Assembly: GCA_020635035.1 (NCBI GenBank) | Contig: JACKAO010000005.1 | Span: 248,001-312,000 of the forward strand | Length of the DNA: 64,000 nucleotides | Source: Calditrichia bacterium | GTDB lineage: Bacteria; Calditrichota; Calditrichia; Calditrichales; J004 | Direction of reading: 5' to 3' | Shown: positions 43,655 through 53,044 of the stretch, one piece after another | How the letters are laid out: every line of letters starts with the position of its first letter | Position numbering within the stretch: position 1 is the stretch's first letter | The notes under the pieces: model-generated | What the model was told of the DNA's origin: nothing | The model's database searches: none | What the model saw: only the letters and a program-made list of their open reading frames with translations | Made by a program: the position numbers and the translations under genes

Positions 43655-43762
43655 CTCTTATCGAGAAAGGTGGAGGGACTGGCCCTGTGAAACCTTGGCA
43701 ACCTGTTCATTATGAACAAGGTGCCAACTCCTGCTCCGGCAAATGCCGAAGGAAGATGAGAG
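43655..43762 (+). promoter_or_regulatory. SAM-I riboswitch (S box)
   Basis: The conserved core is complete: P1 CTCTTATC with GATGAGAG, GGTGGAGGGACTGGCCCTGTGA, AACCTTGGCAACC, the P3 hairpin, GGTGCCAACTCC, P4 and the closing GAAGATGAGAG. SAM binding stabilises P1 and lets the downstream terminator form. The 3' strand of P1 and the following GAAGAG can instead pair with CTCTTC of the terminator. Target genes are metY, aspartate kinase and metX. Confidence 0.97.
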
Positions 43763-43775
43763 AAGAGTGAAATTT

Positions 43776-43816
43776 AAAAATCCTCTTCGTTGAATCTTCC
43801 GAAGAGGATTTTTTTT
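43776..43816 (+). terminator. expression-platform terminator of the SAM-I riboswitch
   Basis: A 14-bp perfect stem AAAAATCCTCTTCG with CGAAGAGGATTTTT, a ten-base loop and a T run, starting 13 bases after the riboswitch. Confidence 0.92.
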
Positions 43817-43878
43817 TGGTGAAAAATTAAAATAAAAGGCGCGCAAAAAAAACAAACCAACCAAGAGGAGAAACTACA

Positions 43879-45219
43879 ATGAGTAACAATGGCGATAAAG
43901 ACAGGACATATCATTTTGAGACCCTGCAGCTTCATGCCGGCCAGCAACCGGATTCAGCAACCAATGCCAGGGCTGTGCCTTTATACCAGACTACATCTTT
44001 TAACTTTAACAACTCAGAACATGCTGCATCACTTTTTGCGCTTAAAGAATTTGGGAACATATACACCCGGATCATGAATCCGACGACAGCAGTTTTTGAG
44101 GAACGTATCGCAGCTTTGGAAGGCGGTGTTGCTGCGGTTGCAACATCTTCGGGCCAGGCGGCACAATTCCTGGCAATATCAACAATTGCCCAGGCCGGTG
44201 AAAACATTGTATCCACCAGTTATCTGTATGGGGGAACATACAATCAATTCAAAGTTACTCTTCCGCGTCTTGGTATAGGCGTAAAATTCGTAGAGAAAGA
44301 TACCCCGGAAGATTTTGAGAAAAAAATTGATGATAAAACCAAGGCTATTTATATCGAGACAATAGGCAATCCAAAGCTAAACATAGCAGATATAGAAAGC
44401 ATTGCAGCCATTGCCCATAAGCATAACATACCTTTGATCGTTGATAATACTTTTGGCGCAGGCGGTTATCTTGTACAACCTATCAAACACGGTGCCGATA
44501 TTGTAACACATTCTGCAACAAAATGGATCGGCGGGCATGGTACATCTATCGGAGGGGTTTTAATCGATTCCGGGAAATTTAACTGGGGTAACGGAAAGTT
44601 TCCCGTTTTCACTGAACCAAGTCCTGCTTATCACGGTCTGAAATTCTGGGAAATATTCGGAGCAGACGGACCTTTTGGCAATATCGCGTTTGCGATTCGC
44701 GCCCGCGTCGAACAGTTGCGTGATCTCGGCCCATGTGTAAGCCCCTTTAACTCATTCCTTTTTCTGCAGGGACTGGAAACACTATCACTCAGAGTTGAAA
44801 GGCACAACAGCAATGCCATAAAGTTAGCAAAATGGCTCGAAAAACATGAGCTGGTTGACTGGATCTGGTACCCGGGTCTGGAATCCCATCCTTATCATGA
44901 ACTTGCTAAAAAATACTTAAGGAAAGATCACTTTGGCAGTATCCTGGTTTTCGGAGTAAAAGGCGGGTTAAAAGCCGGGAAGGCATTCATCGATAATGTA
45001 AAACTTTCATCACTGCTGGCAAATGTTGGCGATGCAAAAACATTGGTTATCCACCCTGCATCAACCACGCACCAGCAATTAAGTGATAAAGAGCAGCAAG
45101 ATTCCGGTGTGCTGCCCGAACTGATTCGTGTTTCAGTTGGTATTGAGCATATCGATGATATTATAGAAGATTTTGATATAGCCCTTAAAGCAACAACAAA
45201 ACAAACAGTAACAGCTTAG
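43879..45219 (+). CDS. metY: O-acetylhomoserine sulfhydrylase (aminocarboxypropyltransferase)
   Basis: A 446-residue PLP enzyme that joins O-acetylhomoserine with sulfide to give homocysteine, or with methanethiol to give methionine. The start FETLQLHAGQQPD and the length fit MetY and not the shorter cystathionine synthases. The PLP lysine is Lys215 in HSATKWIGGHGT, and SSGQAAQF and IYIETIGNPKLN are cofactor contacts. AGAGGAG precedes the ATG. First gene after the leader, riboswitch and terminators; aspartate kinase follows after 15 bases. Confidence 0.95.
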   Translation: MSNNGDKDRTYHFETLQLHAGQQPDSATNARAVPLYQTTSFNFNNSEHAASLFALKEFGNIYTRIMNPTTAVFEERIAALEGGVAAVATSSGQAAQFLAISTIAQAGENIVSTSYLYGGTYNQFKVTLPRLGIGVKFVEKDTPEDFEKKIDDKTKAIYIETIGNPKLNIADIESIAAIAHKHNIPLIVDNTFGAGGYLVQPIKHGADIVTHSATKWIGGHGTSIGGVLIDSGKFNWGNGKFPVFTEPSPAYHGLKFWEIFGADGPFGNIAFAIRARVEQLRDLGPCVSPFNSFLFLQGLETLSLRVERHNSNAIKLAKWLEKHELVDWIWYPGLESHPYHELAKKYLRKDHFGSILVFGVKGGLKAGKAFIDNVKLSSLLANVGDAKTLVIHPASTTHQQLSDKEQQDSGVLPELIRVSVGIEHIDDIIEDFDIALKATTKQTVTA

Positions 45220-45234
45220 CGGAGAATAAGTAAA

Positions 45235-46659
45235 ATGCGCATTCTGAAATTTGGTGGTTCTTCAATTGGTTCTCCTGATGGTTTTCGTAAAGTAGTTAAT
45301 ATAATTACACAGACAAAAAACGACGGTCCGCTGGTGATCGTCGTTTCTGCCCTGGGTGGCGTTACTAACAAGTTGATTGAGTTAATCGATGACAGTATAG
45401 CACAATCGGATAGTCTTGCAGGAAAACTGCATGACCTGCTTCAGCGACATCTGGATTATTCAGAAACATTTGTAGCCGAAACTTACCGTGACGCCTGCAT
45501 CAGTTTTTTGAAAGATGAAAAAGAGAAGCTTCAAAAAAAACTTACGGGGATTGCCCTGCTGGAAGAATGCACACCTAAAGCACGTGACTTTATATTAAGT
45601 TTTGGAGAAAAATGTGCTCAAAGATTATTATACGATTCACTCAGATCCAATGGCTTAAAAGTTATATCACCGGAAGCCGGTTCATTGATACAAACAAACA
45701 GCCATTATGGTGCAGCACGTGTTAATCAGGCAGGAACGTTCCAGATAATTCGCGAGAAACTGCAAAATCTTGCGCCTGAAGAAGTTGCAGTAACCGCAGG
45801 CTTTCTGGGACATGATAAAGACGGATCTTTAACAACTTTGGGTCGCGATGGATCCGATTACACCGCCGCACTTATCGGTGCCGGTCTCAATGCCAGGCAA
45901 GTTGAGATATGGAGTGATGTTGACGGGGTTTTAAACAGTGATCCCGACATTATCAACGAAGCTGAGTTGTTATTGAACATGCATTACCGGGAAGCCGCTG
46001 AAATCGCGTTTTTTGGAGCGAAAGTCTTGCACCCGAAAACAATTCGCCCGCTTGAACAAGCCAATATAACGATCATCATGAAGAACACGTTTAACCCAGA
46101 TTGCCCAGGTACAAGGATAAGTGCAGATCAGGATGATAATCCGAATAAGGTTAAAGTGATTACTGCAAAAAATGAGATTGTTCTTTTTAATATCTACGTA
46201 AAAAAAGCACGACAAAGCTCTTTGATTTTTTCACGTTTTCTGGAACTTCTTGATCATCTTGAGATTCCATCTTTCATGACAAACCAATCATCTTCAGATG
46301 CATCGTTTAGCGTGGCAATCAATGCAAAATATGCAGAAGAGTTACAAATCCATATAGACGATACTTTCAGTGATGGTTTTTCAGAAAATTATATCTCTCA
46401 TATTGATAAACAATTTGGTTTTAGCGTAGTTTCTGCAATCGGACTTAATATTTCACGGTCAGCACCGGTAGTTGCCGGTTTTTTTAATGCGCTGAGTGAT
46501 GCCGGAATTGAATCTCAAAATATTTCGTTTGGCGTTTCAGGACATAATATTTCAACGCTGGTCCGCAATGCTGATAGTATTGAAGCTGTAAAAATTTTAT
46601 TCAGGAACCTGTTAATGAACAAAAACTATCAATCTTTAAAATTGGCGGTAAATCAATGA
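45235..46659 (+). CDS. lysC: aspartate kinase
   Basis: A 474-residue aspartokinase, first step from aspartate towards homoserine, methionine, threonine and lysine. The ATP site KFGGSS is at residues 5-10, and LTTLGRDGSDYTAAL and WSDVDGVLNSDP are standard. The C-terminal third has two ACT-type regulatory regions. It resembles the kinase half of ThrA, but no homoserine dehydrogenase domain or gene follows. Being in a SAM- and leader-controlled operon, this copy probably supplies methionine specifically. Its stop overlaps the start of metX (ATGA). Confidence 0.93.
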   Translation: MRILKFGGSSIGSPDGFRKVVNIITQTKNDGPLVIVVSALGGVTNKLIELIDDSIAQSDSLAGKLHDLLQRHLDYSETFVAETYRDACISFLKDEKEKLQKKLTGIALLEECTPKARDFILSFGEKCAQRLLYDSLRSNGLKVISPEAGSLIQTNSHYGAARVNQAGTFQIIREKLQNLAPEEVAVTAGFLGHDKDGSLTTLGRDGSDYTAALIGAGLNARQVEIWSDVDGVLNSDPDIINEAELLLNMHYREAAEIAFFGAKVLHPKTIRPLEQANITIIMKNTFNPDCPGTRISADQDDNPNKVKVITAKNEIVLFNIYVKKARQSSLIFSRFLELLDHLEIPSFMTNQSSSDASFSVAINAKYAEELQIHIDDTFSDGFSENYISHIDKQFGFSVVSAIGLNISRSAPVVAGFFNALSDAGIESQNISFGVSGHNISTLVRNADSIEAVKILFRNLLMNKNYQSLKLAVNQ

Positions 46660-47840
46660 GTCAGACAAATTCAGAATCAGACACTTGCAGCGTAAAACGA
46701 ATTCATAATACCAATATTCTGTTTTTAAATGACTTTAAATTAGAGAATGGCTTTACATTTTCGAAGGCTGAAATAGCCTTCGAAATTTATGGTAACTTAA
46801 ACAGCGACAAATCAAATGTAATTTTGGTTTGTCACGCTCTTACAGGCAGTGCACATGCTGCTGACCTGGTTTCAATGAATGGTTTTGAAAAACTCGAGAA
46901 CGACTTATCTGTATCCCCGCTCCTAAAATATGCTGCCCAGGGTCCCGGTTGGTGGGATTCTATAATAGGACCTGGTAAGCCCCTGGATACAAATAAGTAT
47001 TGTATTATATCAAGTAATATTCTGGGCAGTTGTTATGGAACAACCGGCCCGGTAAATATAAACCCGCAGACATCAGAAAAATATGCCGCAGATTTCCCGG
47101 AAATCACTATACGCGATATGGTAAAGATGCAAAAATATCTTCTTGATTATCTTAAAGTGGAAGAATTACAGCTGGTCATTGGAGGATCATTGGGTGGTAT
47201 GCAGGTTCTGGAATGGGCTTTGATGTATCCGCAGGTAGTAAAGCGAATAATGCCGGTAGCAACTTCTGCACAACATTCAGCATGGGCTATCGGTCTAAAT
47301 GAAGCAGCACGCCTGGCCATTAAAAACGATCCTGATTGGAAACAGGGAAAATATGAAAAGCAACCCCAAAAAGGATTAGCGCTGGCACGGATTGTTGCAA
47401 TGTTGTCTTATCGCAGTCAGCCATCATACCAGTTGCGCCAGGGAAGAAAAGCTGCCAAACCTTATCGTGAAGATAATGATTACCTTTTTTCCAACCAGAA
47501 ACAGGATTTTGCTATGCAAAGCTATCTGCACTACCAGGGAGAAAAGCTTGTTGAGCGTTTTGATGCAAACACTTACCTGACAATTTCAAACGCTATGGAT
47601 TCCCATGATATCGCAAGAGATCGGGGTACTATCGAAGAAGTGTTGGGAAGTATAAAAGCAAAAACGTGTTGTGTGGGCATTGATTCGGATTTGTTGTATC
47701 CTGCGGATGAGCAAAAACAGATCGCAGGAAAGATCACCGGGGCTGAATATAATGAAATAAAAAGCATCCATGGCCATGATGCTTTCCTGATTGAATTCGA
47801 CCAGCTGGGTGAGATGGTTCGCCGGCTTCTTTCGCGTTAA
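46656..47840 (+). CDS. metX: homoserine O-acetyltransferase
   Basis: A 394-residue alpha/beta hydrolase-fold acyltransferase that makes O-acetylhomoserine for MetY. The nucleophile lies in GGSLGGMQVLEWA (Ser at about 178). The oxyanion side is CHALTGSAHA. NILGSCYGTTGP and the closing Asp and HDAFL His complete the family pattern. The ATG overlaps the aspartate kinase stop by four bases, so translation is coupled. Acetyl rather than succinyl use is inferred from MetY in the same operon. Confidence 0.94.
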   Translation: MSQTNSESDTCSVKRIHNTNILFLNDFKLENGFTFSKAEIAFEIYGNLNSDKSNVILVCHALTGSAHAADLVSMNGFEKLENDLSVSPLLKYAAQGPGWWDSIIGPGKPLDTNKYCIISSNILGSCYGTTGPVNINPQTSEKYAADFPEITIRDMVKMQKYLLDYLKVEELQLVIGGSLGGMQVLEWALMYPQVVKRIMPVATSAQHSAWAIGLNEAARLAIKNDPDWKQGKYEKQPQKGLALARIVAMLSYRSQPSYQLRQGRKAAKPYREDNDYLFSNQKQDFAMQSYLHYQGEKLVERFDANTYLTISNAMDSHDIARDRGTIEEVLGSIKAKTCCVGIDSDLLYPADEQKQIAGKITGAEYNEIKSIHGHDAFLIEFDQLGEMVRRLLSR

Positions 47841-47843
47841 AAC

Positions 47844-48026
47844 TTATTTTTTGTAAATTTTTTGCGCAACCGATTCCCGTTTAACAGGTACATACTTTTT
47901 TGCAGACACCGATTGTATTGGCTGAATAGCCGCCATCTTTACATGTTTATCCATATCTATGAATAAAATCTCTTCTATTTCACGGATTGTAAAACCTTTA
48001 AACAATGTATCAAGTAGTTTAGCCAT
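47844..48026 (-). CDS. 60-residue protein, unknown
   Basis: A short basic protein (MAKLLDTLFKGFTIREIEEI, then a Lys/Val-rich tail ending QKIYKK). The GTGGAG site before the ATG and the balanced composition support a real gene. I see no domain. The part IREIEEILFIDMDKHVKMAAI could form one amphipathic helix. It converges on metX with three bases between stops. Confidence 0.6.
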   Translation of the reverse strand: MAKLLDTLFKGFTIREIEEILFIDMDKHVKMAAIQPIQSVSAKKYVPVKRESVAQKIYKK

Positions 48027-48175
48027 TTTTATTCTCCACTTTTAATGATCTATACTTCAAACAACATGCCAAAGTTATAGCATTTATATTTTTTATAGTC
48101 ACGGAAATGAATCCTTATTTTAAAATCTGTATATTTAGACTTTTCTGAGAAAGACACCCACATGGAACGTACTGA

Positions 48176-49249
48176 ATGTTGATGCGTAGCCTTTTTATTA
48201 TTTTTATTAGCACTTTTTCACTTTTTGCCCAGGATAAGCATTACTATTTTTACAACCCGGATGCCCGTATCGGTTCAGAATATTATTTTAACCCGCTTAA
48301 CATGATTTTAAACGGCTCTTATGATATTCTAAGAAATGGAGCGCATAGCAAGAGTTTTACAGAAATTAATTATGAAAAAGGGATGAATAATGTCTGGTGG
48401 AATATATCGCATCCGCTAAAAGCCATTGATCAATACGGTTGGAAATATTTTTTAAGCGAAGAAGTCTTTCCTGTAAGTATCCGTAAGGATGAAGCCCAGT
48501 ATTTCCCGAACTATTTTCACCATGCTATCGGTGGCGGGATGCTTTATGTTAAAACAGCAGAATGGTATGATTATCACAACTTTCCATACCCAAAAACGGC
48601 TGCCTTTCTGTCTTCTTCAATATATCAGTTTCTCAATGAGTCCATTGAAAATGATTCTTATCAGGGAGTAAACACAGATCCGATTGCCGATCTGCTGATT
48701 TTTAATCCGCTTGGTTACATATTATTCGAATTTGATGTTGTTAAAGAGTTTTTCTCAAAAACTGCTCCCCTTCATGACTGGTCTTTACAGCCAATAATAG
48801 ATCCGCGAAATAATTTTATGGAGAATGCAGGACAGCAATTCGTTCTTAAATACGATCCCGGATTTTTCGAAAATTACTCTTTTTTCTGGTATTGGGGAAT
48901 ATCAGGGATAGCTGGACTAACTTATTCTCAGGATAAAAAGCATAATTATTCCTTTGGTGCCGGCCAGGTTGTAAATAAATTGAAAGAAAATGTGCGACGC
49001 CACTCAAGACTCGTAACTCCAGAGTTGGATGGTGCGCTTGGCTTTTTTTATGATATTGATAATTCGCTTGTGGCTTCCATGATTGTCACCGGTCCCGGAC
49101 TTTACAATGCACGGGTAAATATTTATCCCGGTTATTGGGATTTAGGATTTCTATCACCAGGATTTTACCTGGGTTTTGGAGAATGGGATAAATTTATTGC
49201 CGGTATTAGTTTTGTACACATTCCAGTAGGATTAGGAATAGCAAAATAA
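48176..49249 (+). CDS. outer-membrane or periplasmic protein, unknown family
   Basis: A 357-residue exported protein with a signal peptide (about residues 3-19, ending FSLFAQ). It is rich in aromatic residues and alternating strands, ending in a run of beta-strands (NARVNIYPGYWDLGFLSPG and later), as in outer-membrane barrels. The middle FPNYFHHAIGGGM and NTDPIADLLIFNPLGYILFE recall DUF3943-like proteins, but I am not sure. Start ATG 48176, with an alternative at 48182. Confidence 0.7.
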   Translation: MLMRSLFIIFISTFSLFAQDKHYYFYNPDARIGSEYYFNPLNMILNGSYDILRNGAHSKSFTEINYEKGMNNVWWNISHPLKAIDQYGWKYFLSEEVFPVSIRKDEAQYFPNYFHHAIGGGMLYVKTAEWYDYHNFPYPKTAAFLSSSIYQFLNESIENDSYQGVNTDPIADLLIFNPLGYILFEFDVVKEFFSKTAPLHDWSLQPIIDPRNNFMENAGQQFVLKYDPGFFENYSFFWYWGISGIAGLTYSQDKKHNYSFGAGQVVNKLKENVRRHSRLVTPELDGALGFFYDIDNSLVASMIVTGPGLYNARVNIYPGYWDLGFLSPGFYLGFGEWDKFIAGISFVHIPVGLGIAK

Positions 49250-49251
49250 AA

Positions 49252-49275
49252 AAAAGCCGGCATAAACCGGCTTTT
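49252..49275. terminator. bidirectional terminator
   Basis: A nine-bp perfect stem AAAAGCCGG/CCGGCTTTT with a six-base loop between convergent genes; serves dnaK and the 48176 gene. Confidence 0.88.
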
Positions 49276-49289
49276 AAGTTAAAGAATTT

Positions 49290-51242
49290 TTAATTCTTTT
49301 TGTTATCATCATCTACTACTTCATAATCTGCATCTTCGACGGCGCCATCATCTTCTTTTGCACTACCCTTTGCAGATTGTTTTTTATCACTGTTTTTTGG
49401 ATCCTGTTGCTGCTCAGCACCAGGCTGACCTTGTCCGGGACCCTGACCCTGTGCATACATTTTCTGGGCAATTTCATTCCAGGTTGTATTTACTGCATCC
49501 AGAGCTGATTTGATCTCATCAGTATTGGAGCCCTTTTGTGCTTCTTTAAGTCTGCCAATTGCTGTTTCAATTTTACCTTTGTCATCAGCACTTAGCTTAT
49601 CTGCCATTTCTTTGATTTGCTTTTCTGTCTGATAAACAACAGAATCTGCCTGGTTTTTGATATCAATTTCTTCACGTTTTCTTTTATCTTCAGAAGCATG
49701 CGCCTGGGCATCTTTACGCATTTTTTCAATTTCAGATTCACTCAAACCACTGGATGCTTCAATCCGGATTGACTGCTCTTTACTGGTGGCTTTATCTTTT
49801 GCAGAAACATGCAGCATACCATTTGCATCTACATCAAATGTAACTTCCACTTGTGGAATACCGCGTGGTGCCGGTGGTAAACCATCCAGGATGAAACGTC
49901 CTAAGGAACGGTTATCAGCTGCCATTTCGCGTTCACCCTGCAAAATATGAATCTCAACAGAAGTCTGATTATCAGCTGCGGTTGAAAAGATTTGCGATTT
50001 CTTTGTAGGAATTGTGGTATTGGCTTCTATCAGTTTTGTACTCACATTACCAAGAGTTTCGATTCCAAGTGACAAAGGAATAACATCCAATAACAGAATA
50101 TCATTCACATCACCTGTTAAAACAGCACCCTGGATAGCTGCACCGACTGCAACTACTTCATCCGGGTTAACACCCCTGTGCGGTTCCTTGCCGAAAAACT
50201 CTTTTACAACTTCCTGGACTTTAGGGATACGGGTCGAACCACCAACAAGAATCACTTCTTTTATCTCACTGGTCTTTAAACCTGCATCTTTCAAGGCTTG
50301 TTTACAAGGTTCAAGCGTTCTCTGTACCAGGTCATCAACAATCTGTTCAAATTTTGAACGGGATAATGTTATATTCAAATGTTTTGGTCCGGATTCTGTC
50401 GCAGTTACAAATGGCAGATTAACTTCAGTTTCCGATGAAGAAGATAATTCAATCTTTGCTTTTTCTGCGGCTTCTTTTAATCTCTGCAATGCCATCGGGT
50501 CTTTACGCAAATCAACACCTTCCTGATTTTTAAACTCATCAGCAAGGAAATCAATAATGCGCTGATCAAAATCATCACCACCAAGATGTGTATCACCATT
50601 TGTTGATTTTACTTCCACTACATTATCACCGATTTCCAAAATTGAAATATCGAATGTACCGCCACCAAGGTCAAATACAGCTATTGTTTCATCTTCTTTT
50701 TTATCTAAACCATAAGCCAAAGATGCTGCCGTTGGTTCATTTATGATACGCTTAACTTCAAGGCCGGCAATTTTCCCGGCGTCTTTTGTAGCCTGACGCT
50801 GAGCATCGTTAAAATAGGCCGGTACGGTAATAACTGCTTCTGTTACTTTTTCACCGAGATAATCTTCTGCCGTTTGTTTCATTTTTTGCAGAATCATAGC
50901 TGAAATTTCGGGTGGCGAGTATTGTTTATCACCAACATCTACCATAACAACATCGTTATTGCCTTTTACAATTTTGTAAGGCACTTCACTGCTTTCAGTT
51001 TTTACTTCATTAAAAAATCGTCCCATAAAACGCTTTATTGAGAACACTGTATTCTGCGGATTAGTAACCGCTTGTCTTTTTGCAGGGGCACCCACAAGTC
51101 GTTCACCTTTTTTTGTGAAGGCTACAACAGATGGTGTTGTACGGGTACCTTCCGCATTAGCAATTACGACTGGTTCGCCGCCTTCCATAACCGATACAAC
51201 TGAGTTAGTTGTACCCAGGTCAATTCCAATAATTTTTCCCAT
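49290..51242 (-). CDS. dnaK: molecular chaperone DnaK (Hsp70)
   Basis: A 650-residue Hsp70. The ATPase domain opens IGIDLGTTNSVVSVMEGG and contains AVFDLGGGTFDISILE and VGGSTRIPKVQ. The substrate domain and the Gly/Gln-rich tail with the acidic end EDADYEVVDDDNK are standard. GGAGG precedes the ATG. GrpE and DnaJ are not adjacent, so dnaK stands alone behind its own promoter; TTGTGG, a 17-base spacer and TATAAA on the minus strand are possible boxes. No CIRCE element is seen upstream; a different palindrome is present. Confidence 0.97.
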   Translation of the reverse strand: MGKIIGIDLGTTNSVVSVMEGGEPVVIANAEGTRTTPSVVAFTKKGERLVGAPAKRQAVTNPQNTVFSIKRFMGRFFNEVKTESSEVPYKIVKGNNDVVMVDVGDKQYSPPEISAMILQKMKQTAEDYLGEKVTEAVITVPAYFNDAQRQATKDAGKIAGLEVKRIINEPTAASLAYGLDKKEDETIAVFDLGGGTFDISILEIGDNVVEVKSTNGDTHLGGDDFDQRIIDFLADEFKNQEGVDLRKDPMALQRLKEAAEKAKIELSSSSETEVNLPFVTATESGPKHLNITLSRSKFEQIVDDLVQRTLEPCKQALKDAGLKTSEIKEVILVGGSTRIPKVQEVVKEFFGKEPHRGVNPDEVVAVGAAIQGAVLTGDVNDILLLDVIPLSLGIETLGNVSTKLIEANTTIPTKKSQIFSTAADNQTSVEIHILQGEREMAADNRSLGRFILDGLPPAPRGIPQVEVTFDVDANGMLHVSAKDKATSKEQSIRIEASSGLSESEIEKMRKDAQAHASEDKRKREEIDIKNQADSVVYQTEKQIKEMADKLSADDKGKIETAIGRLKEAQKGSNTDEIKSALDAVNTTWNEIAQKMYAQGQGPGQGQPGAEQQQDPKNSDKKQSAKGSAKEDDGAVEDADYEVVDDDNKKN

Positions 51243-51382
51243 TTAATTCCTCCGGTTTCAAAAATTTCAAAATTTCAATTAACTCTTTTCTTTATATTTG
51301 CAATGATCATGCCACCAAAAGAAAAAAGTTTAAGTTTATATATATCATATACTTAGACCACAAAAACCATATATCTCAAATC

Positions 51383-51397
51383 CTGTCATTATGACAG
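51383..51397. promoter_or_regulatory. palindrome upstream of dnaK
   Basis: CTGTCAT-T-ATGACAG is a perfect 7-1-7 inverted repeat, about 140 bases before the dnaK start. Its right part, CATTATGACAG, recurs at 53916-53926 before the NYN nuclease gene. It may bind a regulator. Confidence 0.45.
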
Positions 51398-51434
51398 CAG
51401 GCTAAGCTTTTGTCAGGTTTGTCTCTTTTAAGAC

Positions 51435-51464
51435 AAAAAAAAAGACAGCCATAAAGCTGTCTTT
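51435..51464 (-). terminator. terminator after htrA
   Basis: Stem AAAGACAGC/GCTGTCTTT (nine bp, six-base loop) followed on the minus strand by nine T; 27 bases past the htrA stop. Confidence 0.87.
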
Positions 51465-51491
51465 CTTGAAAAATATTTTAAAAACTATTGA

Positions 51492-53012
51492 TTATTTTGA
51501 CGGTATTTCCAGGAAAACCAGGCGATCAAGATTTTCATCATTTTCTATTTTGTTGCGAATTTTTAAACGTAGCACATCGCCTTTTTTGTGATCTTCAATT
51601 GATGAATTAAAATCATCCACATTGCTAACATTATCTTTGTCCAGCTGAAAGATAACATCGCCGGGTCTTATACCTGCATCTGCTGCTGCGCTGTATCTAT
51701 CTACAGAACTTACCAGAACACCTCCGTCTAGATCAATACGATCAAGATCAGTTTTATTCAGATTCTTAAGGTTTAGCCCAAGATTAGGCAATTCTTTTTT
51801 GGGCTTTTCTTCTTCCTTATTGGATGTAAGCTTTGTTTCACCATCACGACTCTGTAAAACGACAGTAATTTTTTTACTTTTTCCATCTCGCCAGAGTTCG
51901 ACATTTATTTCTTCACCAGGATTATATGTTCCAACTCTTGCCTGTAGTTCATTAGGTTGATTAACTTCAATATCATTTATTTTCAATATAACATCGCCTT
52001 CTTTTATACCGGCCTTATCAGCTGCACGATCTTCAATGACACTGCTTATATAAACACCACGTGGTTTATCAAGGCCAACACCCTTTGCAACCACAGGAGT
52101 CACTTCGCCGATATATACACCCAGGTAACCACGTTTTACTTCACCATATTTCATAAGATCGTCTATAACGCTCTTAGCAATATTTATCGGAACAGCAAAA
52201 CCGTAACCCATATAGTAATTTGTCCGGGTTGCAATGGCAGAATTTACACCAATCACTTCACCATTAAGATTAATCAGCGCCCCTCCGCTGTTACCCGGAT
52301 TGATTGCTGCATCAGTTTGAATAAAGTTTTCAATAGCATCTCCACCGCCTAAAATACTCACATTTCTTCCAATTGCACTTACAATACCTGCCGTAACTGT
52401 AGAGCGCAGATTCAGTGGATTTCCAATAGCCATCACCCACTCACCAATCTGCACATTATCGGAATTGCCAAGAACAGCAATTGGCAGCTCATCAGCTGTA
52501 ATTTTTAATAAAGCGATATCTGTTTTGGGATCGCGGCCAATAAGCTCTGCTTCAAACTCACGATTATCCAGAAGCTGTACTTTTATTTCATCCATGTCTT
52601 CTACAACATGATTATTTGTAAGAACATAGCCATCTTTACTTATAATAATCCCCGATCCGGAACCTTGCTGACGAAAATTATGATTTTCATCATTAGGCAT
52701 CTGTCTCTGGCCAAAAAACTCAAAGAAAGGATTCCTTCCGCCTTCAACAATTTTAGTCGTATAAATTGATACAATTGCAGGCAAGACACTATGTGCTTTG
52801 TCTACAAAAAGCTTGTTTGGATTAAAATCACCAATGGTCGGATTGGTATTTTGAACTGTTTTAATTTCTGCTTCGGTGTAAATCGATCCATCCTGCGGCC
52901 GTGCATCGGCTTTTGAATGAATCTGAAAATTAGATGTCATAACGACACCAATAACAATGCCAATAGTAATTAATCCGGCAATTAGTGCTAACGGGTTCTT
53001 CTGCTGTTTCAT
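51492..53012 (-). CDS. htrA: HtrA/Deg family serine protease with two PDZ domains
   Basis: A 506-residue periplasmic quality-control protease. It has an N-terminal signal or anchor helix (about 7-27). The catalytic triad is His135 (LTNNHVVED), Asp165 (DPKTDIALL) and Ser242 (NPGNSGGAL). Two PDZ domains follow at about 285-375 and 405-500. The linker between the PDZ domains is Lys/Glu-rich. It is transcribed after a YugP-like zinc peptidase gene, 32 bases apart, and lies next to dnaK: a protein-stress neighbourhood. Confidence 0.95.
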   Translation of the reverse strand: MKQQKNPLALIAGLITIGIVIGVVMTSNFQIHSKADARPQDGSIYTEAEIKTVQNTNPTIGDFNPNKLFVDKAHSVLPAIVSIYTTKIVEGGRNPFFEFFGQRQMPNDENHNFRQQGSGSGIIISKDGYVLTNNHVVEDMDEIKVQLLDNREFEAELIGRDPKTDIALLKITADELPIAVLGNSDNVQIGEWVMAIGNPLNLRSTVTAGIVSAIGRNVSILGGGDAIENFIQTDAAINPGNSGGALINLNGEVIGVNSAIATRTNYYMGYGFAVPINIAKSVIDDLMKYGEVKRGYLGVYIGEVTPVVAKGVGLDKPRGVYISSVIEDRAADKAGIKEGDVILKINDIEVNQPNELQARVGTYNPGEEINVELWRDGKSKKITVVLQSRDGETKLTSNKEEEKPKKELPNLGLNLKNLNKTDLDRIDLDGGVLVSSVDRYSAAADAGIRPGDVIFQLDKDNVSNVDDFNSSIEDHKKGDVLRLKIRNKIENDENLDRLVFLEIPSK

Positions 53013-53044
53013 CTCTGACTCCTTCCGGGATAAATTTTGATTAA

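Noticed and set aside
43658..43864. 68-residue minus-strand frame over the riboswitch
   Set aside because: It is the shadow of the conserved SAM-I structure and its terminator, with no ribosome binding site.
45235..46659. bifunctional aspartate kinase-homoserine dehydrogenase
   Set aside because: The protein ends after the ACT region; no NAD-binding dehydrogenase domain follows.
50014..50526. 170-residue plus-strand frame across dnaK
   Set aside because: Antisense shadow of the conserved Hsp70 ATPase domain; no independent support.
51243..51434. CIRCE (HrcA) element before dnaK
   Set aside because: No TTAGCACTC-type inverted repeat with nine-base spacer was found; only the different TGTCAT palindrome.
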